Shown: piece by piece, positions 50,915 through 58,887 of the stretch
Numbering within the stretch: position 1 is the first letter of the stretch
Layout of the letters: each line of letters begins with the position of its first letter
Source: CAYZJV01 sp964473245
GTDB lineage: Bacteria > Spirochaetota > Spirochaetia > Sphaerochaetales > Sphaerochaetaceae
Assembly (NCBI GenBank): GCA_964473245.1
Contig: CAYYOL010000004.1
Coordinates: 1-64,000 of the forward strand
Direction of reading: 5' to 3'
DNA: 64,000 bases
Made by a program: the position numbers and the translations under genes
The notes under the pieces: model-generated
What the model was told of the DNA's origin: nothing
What the model saw: the letters and a program-made list of their open reading frames with translations, nothing else
The model's database searches: none

Positions 50915-52012
50915 ATGAAGAAAATTGCTTTACTGTGTATGGTCTTGTTGCTCGCAGGATCAGTTGCGTTCTCACAGGGCGCTCAGGAAGCTGGCAAGGG
51001 ATTCATCGGACTTGCTATGCCAGAAACTCACGTTGAACGTTGGCAGATGGACGGTGCTGCTCTTCGCGATGCAGCAGTCGCACTCGGATACAGGGCTGAA
51101 GTTGCTTATGGCGATGCTGACCAGAGTATTCAGAATGCTCAGCTTTCCGACTTCATCACCAAGGGTGCTGATCTGTTGATCATTGGTTCGATCAACGAAG
51201 GTGTCGTCACTGCTGTTGCAGATGCCCGTGAAGATGGTGTTGAAGTTATTGCTTACGACCGTCTTATCACCGGTTCGGACCAGTACGACTATTATATTAC
51301 GTTCGACAACTTCAAAGTTGGTCAGTTCCAGGGTGCAGCTATTGTCGATGAGTTGGATCTTGCCAATGCCACGACAGCCAATCCCAAGTACATCACCTTG
51401 TTCGCCGGATCTCCGACCGACAACAATGCATTCTTCTTCTTCGACGGTGCTTTGAGTGAATTGCGCCCATTCGTAGAGAAGGGTGTTCTTAAAATCGTCG
51501 GTCCTGCTCCGCTCAGATCGAGTGACACAGCAAACTTCACTAGAATCGCAACTGAGAACTGGAGACCAGACCTTGCCAAGCAGAGAATGGAGAACCTGTT
51601 GAATGGCGATGCTAAGGACTATGTCCTCGATGCAGTTCTTTCGCCAAACGATACACTCGCTCGTGCAATCATCGAAGCTCTGCTTTCCGATGCCAAATAT
51701 GTCAACAACCTTCCTGTAGTCACTGGTCAGGATGGAGAATTGGCATCCATCCAGATGATCAAGGATGGCAGACAGGCAATGACAGTATTCAAAGACACCA
51801 GAAATCTTGCAAAGGCAGCGATCGATCTCGCAGATGCGATTCTGCAGGGAAAGACTCCTCAGATCGAAGGTGCTCGACTTGATACAGAGACCTATGACAC
51901 TGGTAGAAAGGTCGTGAAATCCTATCTGCTTGAGCCTGTTCGTGTAACCAAGGATAATTATGTTGAAGTCATGATTGACAGCGGTTACTATAAGGCTGAT
52001 CAGATTCGCTAA
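50915..52012 (+). CDS. chvE: ChvE-like periplasmic sugar-binding protein
   Basis: Binds monosaccharides outside the inner membrane and delivers them to the GguAB transporter. The 365-residue protein has a signal peptide (KKIALLCMVLLLAGSVAFSQG, with no lipobox Cys), followed by the periplasmic-binding fold of the ChvE/xylose-binding group: ADLLIIGSINEGVVTAVADA, DGVEVIAYDRLI, TLFAGSPTDNNA and VVTGQDGELASIQMIKDGRQ. An AAGGAGAGG site precedes the ATG at 50915. A strong hairpin (52047-52076) separates it from the ATPase gene. Confidence 0.92.
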   Translation: MKKIALLCMVLLLAGSVAFSQGAQEAGKGFIGLAMPETHVERWQMDGAALRDAAVALGYRAEVAYGDADQSIQNAQLSDFITKGADLLIIGSINEGVVTAVADAREDGVEVIAYDRLITGSDQYDYYITFDNFKVGQFQGAAIVDELDLANATTANPKYITLFAGSPTDNNAFFFFDGALSELRPFVEKGVLKIVGPAPLRSSDTANFTRIATENWRPDLAKQRMENLLNGDAKDYVLDAVLSPNDTLARAIIEALLSDAKYVNNLPVVTGQDGELASIQMIKDGRQAMTVFKDTRNLAKAAIDLADAILQGKTPQIEGARLDTETYDTGRKVVKSYLLEPVRVTKDNYVEVMIDSGYYKADQIR

Positions 52013-52046
52013 CAGGTGAATCTGACACAAGAATAAAAACACTTTT

Positions 52047-52076
52047 CCTTCCGGCGGAAAGCTTTCTGCCGGAAGG
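52047..52076 (+). promoter_or_regulatory. Long mRNA hairpin between chvE and gguA
   Basis: CCTTCCGGC (52047-52055) pairs with GCCGGAAGG (52068-52076); the inside, GAAAGCTTTC (52057-52066), is itself a palindrome, so the 30 bases form one stem with a single mismatch. No T run follows. It probably protects or partly terminates the chvE mRNA, raising binding protein over transporter. Confidence 0.7.
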
Positions 52077-52110
52077 CTCGTGGTTACATTGCGGCAACAG
52101 GTGGAGAGGC

Positions 52111-53637
52111 ATGAGTGAGCAGTACATTCTGGAAGTAAAGAATTTGACGAAGGATTTTCCCGGTGTGAGAGCGTTGGACAACGTAGAGTTCAAGGTCCGC
52201 AAGGGGGAGATCCATTGTCTGGTTGGGGAGAACGGTGCTGGTAAATCGACATTGATGAATGTGGTAAGCGGTGTGTACCCCAAAGGGACCTACGAAGGTC
52301 AGGTGTTCTTCAAAGGCAATGAGACGAACTATCGAAATACCAAGGATAGTGAGCTGGCTGGGCTCGCGATCATTCACCAGGAATTGACGCTCAGTCCCTA
52401 TTTATCAGTCTACGAGAACTTGTTTCTCGGTCATATGAAGACACGGTTCGGAGTCATAGATTGGGACAGTTGTCTCAAGGATTCATATCCACTTATGAAG
52501 CGAGTTGGATTAAACGAGAAACCACAGACTATTGTAAGTAAGATGAGTGTTGGAAAACAGCAGCTTGTAGAGATCGCTCGAGCCATTTCACAGAAAGCGG
52601 AACTATTGATCTTTGATGAACCCACTTCGTCTTTGAACGATGACGAAAGTCAAAAGTTGCTCGATCTTATGCGAGAGTTTAAGCGGGAGGGAATTACCTG
52701 CATCATGATCTCCCATAAACTCGATGAAGTGCTTGCTGTCGCCGACTCGATTACCATTCTGAGAGATGGCCAATCGATTGTATCATACGATCTGACTGAG
52801 CGAGAGGTAACCGAGAAAGAGATCATACGAGGCATGGTCGGTCGAGAGTTGAAAAACCTGTTTCCCCAGAAAGAGCCTGACATAGGTGATGTGGTGTTTG
52901 AAGTGAAGAACTGGACGGTATATCACCCAGACTACCACACCATGAAAATTGTCGATGATGCATCGTTCTTTGTACGTAAAGGTGAGATCGTCAGCTTCTG
53001 TGGCCCTATGGGGGCAGGTAGAACTGAGCTTATGATGAGTATCTTCGGCAATTCTTATGGATACGGAGCATCTGGTGAGATCTTTCTCAATGGAGATCGA
53101 GTTGAATTCAAAAACCCGAAGGATGCGATAGAGAAGGGTGTTGGCTATGTGAGCGAAGACAGAAAGAGTCTTGGACTCATTCTGTTACAGGATGTAAAGA
53201 CGAACATCACCAATTCGAGTCTTCCGAAGCTCTCAAAGCGTGGAGTGGTAGACAAGGATCTTGAGATGAAAAGTGCTGAAAAGTACAGGCAGGCTTTGCA
53301 GATCAAAACCCCATCGCTTCTCCAGTTGGCAAGGAATCTCTCGGGTGGGAACCAGCAGAAAGTGGTACTCAGTAGATGCCTCCTTGCAGATCCGGACGTA
53401 TTCATTGTCGATGAGCCAACTCGTGGCATTGATGTAGGTGCAAAATTTGAAATCTACAGCATTTTGAACGAGATGGTGAAGCAGGGTAAGAGTGTAATTG
53501 TCGTATCATCGGAGTTGGTGGAAGCAATTAGTATGTCTGATAGAATTTATGTGATGAACGAAGGGGAGATCAAAGGGGTCTTGAACCGTGATGAGGCTAC
53601 CCAGGAACGCATCATGCATATGGCTCTTGTAGATTAG
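52111..53637 (+). CDS. gguA: Sugar ABC transporter ATPase GguA/MmsA-like (two ABC domains)
   Basis: A 508-residue double ABC ATPase for sugar import. Domain 1: Walker A GENGAGKST and Walker B LLIFDEPTSSLND. Domain 2: the atypical P-loop GPMGAGRTEL normal for this class, signature LSGGNQQKVVLSRCLL and Walker B VFIVDEPTRGIDVG. The order binding protein-ATPase-permease fits the ChvE-GguA-GguB system. A GGCGGAG-like weak site precedes the ATG at 52111. Confidence 0.93.
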   Translation: MSEQYILEVKNLTKDFPGVRALDNVEFKVRKGEIHCLVGENGAGKSTLMNVVSGVYPKGTYEGQVFFKGNETNYRNTKDSELAGLAIIHQELTLSPYLSVYENLFLGHMKTRFGVIDWDSCLKDSYPLMKRVGLNEKPQTIVSKMSVGKQQLVEIARAISQKAELLIFDEPTSSLNDDESQKLLDLMREFKREGITCIMISHKLDEVLAVADSITILRDGQSIVSYDLTEREVTEKEIIRGMVGRELKNLFPQKEPDIGDVVFEVKNWTVYHPDYHTMKIVDDASFFVRKGEIVSFCGPMGAGRTELMMSIFGNSYGYGASGEIFLNGDRVEFKNPKDAIEKGVGYVSEDRKSLGLILLQDVKTNITNSSLPKLSKRGVVDKDLEMKSAEKYRQALQIKTPSLLQLARNLSGGNQQKVVLSRCLLADPDVFIVDEPTRGIDVGAKFEIYSILNEMVKQGKSVIVVSSELVEAISMSDRIYVMNEGEIKGVLNRDEATQERIMHMALVD

Positions 53638-53646
53638 GAGGATTTC

Positions 53647-54840
53647 ATGGCGAATGGAGCACAAATAGAACACATCTCATTCTTTGAATTGGCCAAGCAG
53701 AACATGCGTAAACTCTCCATGTTCATCATGCTTGGACTTATCATGGTCGTATTTGCATTCATGACCGGTGGCGTGAATCTTACACCGAGAAACATTACAA
53801 ACATATTTATACAGAACAGTTATATACTCATTCTTGCAGTGGGGATGGTTCTGGTTATTATCATCGGAAATATTGACCTATCCGTGGGATCGCTCATTGC
53901 ATTCACCGGAGCAATCAGTGCCATGCTGTACAACACCGGGATGGGCTTGATTCCCACACTGATTCTCACACTGATCGTTGGTGGACTCATCGGGTGTTTT
54001 CAGGCTTTCTGGATTGCCTATATGCGGATTCCTGCGTTCATTGTCACGTTGGCAGGTATGTTGCTCTTCCGAGGTCTCACGTACATCATAACGAATGTAA
54101 CTCCGATAGCTCTCCGCGATGATGGTTTTAAGCGAATCGCCTCTGGATTCCTTCGCATCGACGGATTCACCATTGGAGGAAACGACGGACTCTCACTACT
54201 GGTCATGGTTGTTGCAATCGTGCTCCTTATATGGGCAATGCTTCACCAACGAAACAGGAAAATAAAGAAGGGGTTCACCGTTCTGTCGTTCCGATACGAT
54301 ATATTGAAAGTTGTCGCACTGTCTCTGCTGATTATCTTCGTGTTCACTCGATTTGCCTCATATCGTGGCATTCCCACAGTCGTGCTGGTATTGTCTTTGG
54401 TCACTGCACTGTTCGTATTTATTACCAACAATACCGTGATAGGGCGATACATCTACGCTGTTGGAGGAAACGCGAAGTCGGCGAAGTTAAGTGGAATAAA
54501 CTCTGAGCAGGTCGTCTTCATTACTCACGTGATCATGGGTGTCCTGAGCGGTCTTTCAGGACTGGTGTTTACCGCCTACATGAACTCCGCTCTACCACAG
54601 GCTGGGGATGGGTTCGAACTCGATGCAATCGCCTCCTGCTTCATAGGTGGAGCTGCTGCTTCTGGTGGTATCGGTACTACAATCGGAGCAATCACCGGTG
54701 GGCTGGTCATGGGAGCTATCAACAATGGCATGTCCTTGCAGAATATCGGAGCCGACTGGCAATATGTGGTGAAAGCTTCAATTCTCCTGTTGGCAGTCTT
54801 CTATGATATCTGGAGTCGTAGGAAATCGGGTCTCGGTTGA
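53647..54840 (+). CDS. gguB: Sugar ABC transporter permease GguB-like
   Basis: A 397-residue membrane permease of the ribose/xylose type (about ten membrane segments): MVLVIIIGNIDLSVGSLIAFTGA, GLIGCFQAFWIAYMRIPAFIVTLAGMLLFRG, YAVGGNAKSAKLSGIN and the final GGAAASGGIGTTIGAITGGLVMGAINNGMS. An AGGAGG site precedes it. A strong terminator follows at 54864. Confidence 0.94.
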   Translation: MANGAQIEHISFFELAKQNMRKLSMFIMLGLIMVVFAFMTGGVNLTPRNITNIFIQNSYILILAVGMVLVIIIGNIDLSVGSLIAFTGAISAMLYNTGMGLIPTLILTLIVGGLIGCFQAFWIAYMRIPAFIVTLAGMLLFRGLTYIITNVTPIALRDDGFKRIASGFLRIDGFTIGGNDGLSLLVMVVAIVLLIWAMLHQRNRKIKKGFTVLSFRYDILKVVALSLLIIFVFTRFASYRGIPTVVLVLSLVTALFVFITNNTVIGRYIYAVGGNAKSAKLSGINSEQVVFITHVIMGVLSGLSGLVFTAYMNSALPQAGDGFELDAIASCFIGGAAASGGIGTTIGAITGGLVMGAINNGMSLQNIGADWQYVVKASILLLAVFYDIWSRRKSGLG

Positions 54841-54863
54841 TTTCATTCCCTACTGTATACGAC

Positions 54864-54890
54864 AAGGGCGGGTAGCAACCCGCCCTTTAT
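54864..54890. terminator. Bidirectional-type terminator between gguB and the DUF1015 gene
   Basis: AAGGGCGGGT (54864-54873), loop AGCA, ACCCGCCCTT (54878-54887) then T; also usable from the other strand, because the two genes converge. Confidence 0.85.
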
Positions 54891-54907
54891 TGCGCCACCA
54901 TATTCGG

Positions 54908-56221
54908 TCAGCGAATCTTTCTCGCCTCCATGTAAAACCGTTTTTCGTGTGCCTCTCCCATACTGAATGTTTTCCTCGGAAGTGCACCATCTGCAATGAT
55001 AGTGTCAAAGAAGGTACCTTTGTCGATGGCAGGCAAGAATAGGCCAATGTTTCCTTCTCTACTGCCAAGGTCCATGGTTACATCATCGCCGTGAATGTAG
55101 TCGACCGTACTGTTTTTGTTTTTCAGAAGCGCATCGATTACCGACTGTAGTGTCCCTGCAGGGATGGTGGCTGCAGGATTCTCGAGATTGAAGACCGATA
55201 ATCCATTCGAATCTGCATAGCCAAAGCGCTGAACTCCATCTTTTTTTTCGATCAGAGTGTTCACCATATTGATGGATGATACGGTAGTTTCAGTGAATCC
55301 ATCGCAATGACGACCAAGTTCCTCGATAAAATCCTCCTTCGTTATCGAGAATAAAACACGATGAATCGGTTCGAACACGAGTCCTGGATCGAAGATGTTT
55401 TCGAGCTCGACCAGTGCATATCGTGCCGGGTGGTTCTGGAGTTCCTCTGGAGAGAGCGTTTTTTTCAAATCTTCCCAGCACGATTTTGCTGTAGCTAGGG
55501 AGTGATTCCCATCTCCCATGGCGAACAGGAGGGGATTCTCTCGATCCAGAGATGCATGTAAAGATTCGAATGCGGTTGCAACCTGCTCCAATTGTTCTCC
55601 ATGAATCTGGAATGCACGAATATGACCTCCGTGTTCCATGAGATCTGTGTCATACACAAGGGGGAGCGACGATTGCTGAGCTATCAGGGGTTCGATGACC
55701 GACCGTGCTTCATCGCTTATGAGCACGAGGATATGGGGTAATTCGAGTGGAGCATCCTTGCGAATAAGCTTTCTTGGCGGTATTCTGCTCACGATTGTTC
55801 CCTCAGTTGCACGAATGAGTGTTCTTGAATCCTTCGAGTAGTCGTATTGTTCAAGATCGAGTGACACAATGAGACCCCAGCGACCAGGACCTTTGCCTGT
55901 GGTTCTATGAACGAGAAAGAAGCTCTCGGGAAAGGTAGTGAAGAGACCTTGTGCCAGATATGTTGCCATGGCCTTGTTAATGGAATCGATACGTTTCTGT
56001 GGATCGGGCTCCTCGAGGTAGGCCTCGGGAAAAATGAGGTGTAGTGTCGATGGACTGTCTCCAACATACGACTCAACACGTTTCCAATAATCCTGTTCAG
56101 ATGTGTACTGATCACAGGCAACTACTGCCCATTTATGTAGATTGATACCTTTTTTCGGAACAAGAATATCGGGAGTGCCGACTCCAACACCTTTCATTTT
56201 TTCAATAGCATTGTTTCCCAT
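54908..56221 (-). CDS. DUF1015 family protein
   Basis: The 437-residue protein has the DUF1015 family pattern: VPKKGINLHKWAVVACDQYTSE near the start, GLIVSLDLEQYDY, and the central FAMGDGNHSLATAK motif. It is cytoplasmic (no signal sequence). The biochemical function of the family is not established to my knowledge; the DGNH motif suggests an enzyme. An AAGGAA site precedes the ATG at 56221. It converges on gguB across a shared terminator. Confidence 0.88.
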   Translation of the reverse strand: MGNNAIEKMKGVGVGTPDILVPKKGINLHKWAVVACDQYTSEQDYWKRVESYVGDSPSTLHLIFPEAYLEEPDPQKRIDSINKAMATYLAQGLFTTFPESFFLVHRTTGKGPGRWGLIVSLDLEQYDYSKDSRTLIRATEGTIVSRIPPRKLIRKDAPLELPHILVLISDEARSVIEPLIAQQSSLPLVYDTDLMEHGGHIRAFQIHGEQLEQVATAFESLHASLDRENPLLFAMGDGNHSLATAKSCWEDLKKTLSPEELQNHPARYALVELENIFDPGLVFEPIHRVLFSITKEDFIEELGRHCDGFTETTVSSINMVNTLIEKKDGVQRFGYADSNGLSVFNLENPAATIPAGTLQSVIDALLKNKNSTVDYIHGDDVTMDLGSREGNIGLFLPAIDKGTFFDTIIADGALPRKTFSMGEAHEKRFYMEARKIR

Positions 56222-56345
56222 AATTTTTCCTTCATTTTTTGTGTTTTATTTCAATAGTTTATGGCAAAGAGGTGGTATCCGCAATATATAATTGTGTTAA
56301 TCGAATGCTGTCGTAACTGTGGACACTTGTGATATACTTATTCAC

Positions 56346-56690
56346 ATGTTACGGCTCAGAAGGACCTTGGCCTTTGGCGCTCGTGTCCACAACTATCTGT
56401 TGCTTCTGTATCTCTTCTCGTTTAGCCTCTTCGCAGCACAGCTGTGGTGGGATACTACAGACCAGTTCACACAGTTTGCTACGAATGCCACAACACTGCT
56501 CAGTATGGTAGGGCTTGCGTATGCTCTCGTGCTGCTATTGATAGCTGTGGTCCTTTGGCTGTTCGATCGAATGTTTCCTGTTCTGGATGTGCTGGCTACA
56601 TTTATCCGCTGTATAGTATTCGTATCAGGATGGGTTGTGATATCGATTTTCACAGAAGTGACCCAGCATGGATTCATGCTTTTTGTTTAG
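56346..56690 (+). CDS. Small membrane protein of unknown function
   Basis: The 114-residue protein is mostly membrane: hydrophobic stretches YLLLLYLFSFSLFAAQLWW, TTLLSMVGLAYALVLLLIAVVLW and TFIRCIVFVSGWVVISIFT give three transmembrane segments. No family is recognised. The ATG at 56346 has no ribosome-binding site but lies 7 bases after an extended -10 (TGATATACT, 56330-56338), so it may be leaderless. aroH follows after 18 bp. Confidence 0.6.
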   Translation: MLRLRRTLAFGARVHNYLLLLYLFSFSLFAAQLWWDTTDQFTQFATNATTLLSMVGLAYALVLLLIAVVLWLFDRMFPVLDVLATFIRCIVFVSGWVVISIFTEVTQHGFMLFV

Positions 56691-56708
56691 AATAAAAAGG
56701 AGATGACA

Positions 56709-57077
56709 ATGGCTGAAAGAGTATTTGCAGTTCGTGGAGCGACGCAGGTTGAGAGAGACGAGCGAATGCTTATCGTAGATGCGGTCATTGAAATGTACGA
56801 CACCGTGTGCAGTGCAAACAATCTGCACGAGAGTCAGATCATATCTCTGCAATTTTCGGTAACGCCCGATCTCCATGCAGTAAACCCTGCAACAGCCCTC
56901 CGGTCGAGAGACTCGACCTATTCTGTGCCACTGTTTTGCATGCAGGAACCGGTGGTCAATGGTATGTTGCCTCGGACTATTCGATTGCTTGTGCATTACC
57001 ATCAGGAAGAGTCACACACACCTCAAGCAGTCTATCTTCGTGGGGCACAGGCACTGAGACCAGATTTGAGTCGATAG
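56709..57077 (+). CDS. aroH: Chorismate mutase, AroH type
   Basis: Converts chorismate to prephenate for phenylalanine and tyrosine synthesis. The 122-residue protein matches the monofunctional AroH class: the N-terminal AVRGAT with the active-site Arg, the RTIRLLVHY segment, and the VYLRGAQALRPDL end. The ATG at 56709 (AAGGAG 6 bases upstream) is preferred over one 6 bases earlier. With aroB at 25856 this indicates aromatic amino-acid synthesis. Confidence 0.93.
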   Translation: MAERVFAVRGATQVERDERMLIVDAVIEMYDTVCSANNLHESQIISLQFSVTPDLHAVNPATALRSRDSTYSVPLFCMQEPVVNGMLPRTIRLLVHYHQEESHTPQAVYLRGAQALRPDLSR

Positions 57078-57085
57078 CATTTTAA

Positions 57086-57113
57086 TTGACACAATAGGAT
57101 GAATGTGTAAGAT
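57086..57113 (+). promoter_or_regulatory. Promoter of the exported TPR-like gene
   Basis: Consensus TTGACA (57086-57091), 16 bp, TAAGAT (57108-57113), followed by a leader of about 25 bases with GAGGGGG before the ATG at 57145. Confidence 0.7.
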
Positions 57114-57144
57114 ATAGTAGTAGTACTATCTTGAGGGGGAATTC

Positions 57145-58065
57145 ATGAAAAAGAAGTTGTTCCTGACCGTAGCTCTGTTTGTGTTGTGCATGTCGCTTGT
57201 ATTTGCTGTTTCTGCCACACTCGAACAGGCAGATTCGCTGTATTGGCTTGATCGACTGGAAGAGACGAAATCGTTGCTTCAAAATACATTGGAGACTACA
57301 GTGAATCCTTCTGACAGAGCTGAGCTACTCTGGAGGCTCTCTCGTGCCACACTCGCCATTGGGGATGAACGAAAGGAGGAGGGTGCTAGTGACAGCGAGC
57401 TGTTTGCCATCTACGAAGAGGCTGAACAGTACGCAATGGACGCTCTTGCCTATGGTGATCATCCCGACGCTCTGGTCTACAAAGCTTCAAGTATAGGGCG
57501 TTGGGGAGAGACCAAAGGACCTTTGAATGCCCTTTCGAAAGCAAAACCGATGAGAGATGATTTTACCTATCTGATCGACACCCTTGGTGTCATGGATAAC
57601 TCGGTCAGTTGGTATGTCCTCGGTCAGTTGTACTTTCAATTACCGGGGTGGCCCCTCTCGTTCGGTGATCTCGATACCGCAATTTCCTACACGCGAAAAG
57701 CCGTTGAAACCATACCCTCACACGTGTTGTATCCTGGCCACTTCAAGGCTCTTGCTGAGATGTTGTGGAAACGAAACAACAGTGCGTCGAAACGAAGCTC
57801 GAATCTCCGTTCTATGGAGAGAGATTGGAACAGAGCAGCAGGAAAGAGTGTGGTCGACCAACATGCCTACTATGAAGGAGCGGGAGGCCAGAACGCAGTT
57901 CCATTCTACTCCCCGGTTTCATTGAGTAAGATGAGCGATCGTCAGGAGGCTGTCATGCTCTTGCAATATGCTCTGGCAAAATATGATGTATGGCACTTTC
58001 ACTCAAGGGCAGACAAGCGAACTCGGAGTGAGATAGAAGCGTTGCTGAAAGATTGGGGTTTTTGA
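57145..58065 (+). CDS. Exported TPR-like protein
   Basis: The 306-residue protein has a signal peptide (KKKLFLTVALFVLCMSLVFAVSA; the Cys is not in a lipobox position) and an all-helical body. Helical pairs such as LLWRLSRATLAIGDERKE, AEQYAMDALAYGDHPDALVYKA and WYVLGQLYFQLPGWPLSFGD resemble tetratricopeptide repeats of the RMD1-like type. It is probably periplasmic and protein-binding; nothing more specific can be said. It stands alone with its own consensus promoter, directly before two tRNA genes. Confidence 0.75.
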   Translation: MKKKLFLTVALFVLCMSLVFAVSATLEQADSLYWLDRLEETKSLLQNTLETTVNPSDRAELLWRLSRATLAIGDERKEEGASDSELFAIYEEAEQYAMDALAYGDHPDALVYKASSIGRWGETKGPLNALSKAKPMRDDFTYLIDTLGVMDNSVSWYVLGQLYFQLPGWPLSFGDLDTAISYTRKAVETIPSHVLYPGHFKALAEMLWKRNNSASKRSSNLRSMERDWNRAAGKSVVDQHAYYEGAGGQNAVPFYSPVSLSKMSDRQEAVMLLQYALAKYDVWHFHSRADKRTRSEIEALLKDWGF

Positions 58066-58066
58066 C

Positions 58067-58096
58067 TTGACAGAGTGACCTGATTTTTCTTATGCT
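58067..58096 (+). promoter_or_regulatory. Promoter of tRNA-Thr(TGT)
   Basis: Consensus TTGACA (58067-58072), 18 bp, TATGCT (58091-58096); the tRNA starts 16 bases later. Confidence 0.65.
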
Positions 58097-58111
58097 ACCA
58101 CGGAAACAGTC

Positions 58112-58185
58112 GCCACCTTAGCTCAGCTGGCCAGAGCACGTGACTTGTAATCTCGGGGTCGTCAGTTCGAATCTGACAGGTGGCT
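58112..58185 (+). tRNA. tRNA-Thr (anticodon TGT)
   Basis: Acceptor GCCACCT/AGGTGGC, D arm GCTC...GAGC, anticodon loop CTTGTAA giving TGT (ACA codons), T arm GTCAG-TTCGAAT-CTGAC. The anticodon stem CGTGA/TCTCG contains one T-T mismatch. CCA is not encoded. Confidence 0.93.
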
Positions 58186-58250
58186 ATTGGAACACTACAT
58201 GGCAATTGTGCCGTGGTTCCATGACATTATGAACTTTTTCATGAGTATGC

Positions 58251-58279
58251 TTGACTATTTGACCTGTTTTAGGTAAGGT
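58251..58279 (+). promoter_or_regulatory. Promoter of tRNA-Tyr
   Basis: TTGACT (58251-58256), 17 bp, TAAGGT (58274-58279). The preceding gap holds an imperfect hairpin TGGAAC...GTTCCA (about 58187-58221) without a T run. Confidence 0.6.
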
Positions 58280-58296
58280 GAGCGAGTCGTGAAAAC

Positions 58297-58378
58297 GGGG
58301 AGGTTCCCGAGCGGTCAAAGGGGGCAGACTGTAAATCTGTTGGCTCAGCCTTCGAAGGTTCGAATCCTTCTCTCCCCA
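58297..58378 (+). tRNA. tRNA-Tyr (anticodon GTA)
   Basis: Acceptor GGGGAGG/TCTCCCC (last pair G-U), anticodon stem GCAGA/TCTGT around CTGTAAA giving GTA, and the long variable arm of a class II tRNA. CCA is not encoded. Confidence 0.95.
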
Positions 58379-58379
58379 T

Positions 58380-58414
58380 AACAGGTCTACTCCTTACGGA
58401 AAGACCTGTTTTTT
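58380..58414 (+). terminator. Terminator after tRNA-Tyr
   Basis: AACAGGTCT (58380-58388) / AGACCTGTT (58402-58410) followed by T residues. Confidence 0.85.
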
Positions 58415-58430
58415 CGTTTGTGGGGGTATC

Positions 58431-58877
58431 ATGGATTGTTTCTATGAGGATGGTCTTCACTTCACCTGCAAGCCTGGGTGCCGTTACTGTTGTGGCGTGG
58501 AGCCGGGCTTCGTGTTCATATCAGATGCTGATCTTGACCGATTATCCTCATTCTTGCACCTTTCTCCCAGAGAATTCATCCATCGCTATTGCCGAAAGGT
58601 ACCTATGGGTAGTATCTCTTATATAAGCCTTTTGGAACGAGAGAACCACGATTGTGTGTTTCTCGAGAAATATGGTTGCAGTGTGTACAAGGCTAGACCG
58701 GTACAATGTGCAACCTATCCATTTTGGAACACTATTGTCGCTGATCGTCAATCGTGGGAACGGGAGGCTGATTGGTGTCCCGGTATCGGACATGGTGAAT
58801 TACATGGCCGGGAAGAGATAGACCACTTGCTCCGGTTGCGCCAAGGAGTGGAGCCGGCGATCTGGGAATCGTATTGA
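58431..58877 (+). CDS. YkgJ-family Cys-cluster (Zn/Fe-binding) protein
   Basis: The 148-residue protein has the CxxxCxxCC-type cluster near the start (FTCKPGCRYCCGVEPGFV), then CVFLEKYGCSVYKARPVQCATYPFW, the full pattern of YkgJ-family putative zinc- or iron-chelating domains. Function is unproven. A GTGGGGG site precedes the ATG; dnaG starts 10 bp after its stop, so it probably heads the dnaG-rpoD operon where many bacteria have rpsU. Confidence 0.88.
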   Translation: MDCFYEDGLHFTCKPGCRYCCGVEPGFVFISDADLDRLSSFLHLSPREFIHRYCRKVPMGSISYISLLERENHDCVFLEKYGCSVYKARPVQCATYPFWNTIVADRQSWEREADWCPGIGHGELHGREEIDHLLRLRQGVEPAIWESY

Positions 58878-58887
58878 TTGGGAGTGT

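Noticed and set aside
50972..52042. 356-codon minus-strand frame opposite chvE
   Set aside because: Antisense to an obvious binding protein; no domain, no ribosome-binding site.
58187..58221. Terminator between tRNA-Thr and tRNA-Tyr
   Set aside because: The hairpin is imperfect and no T run follows; tRNA-Tyr has its own promoter, so the role stays open.
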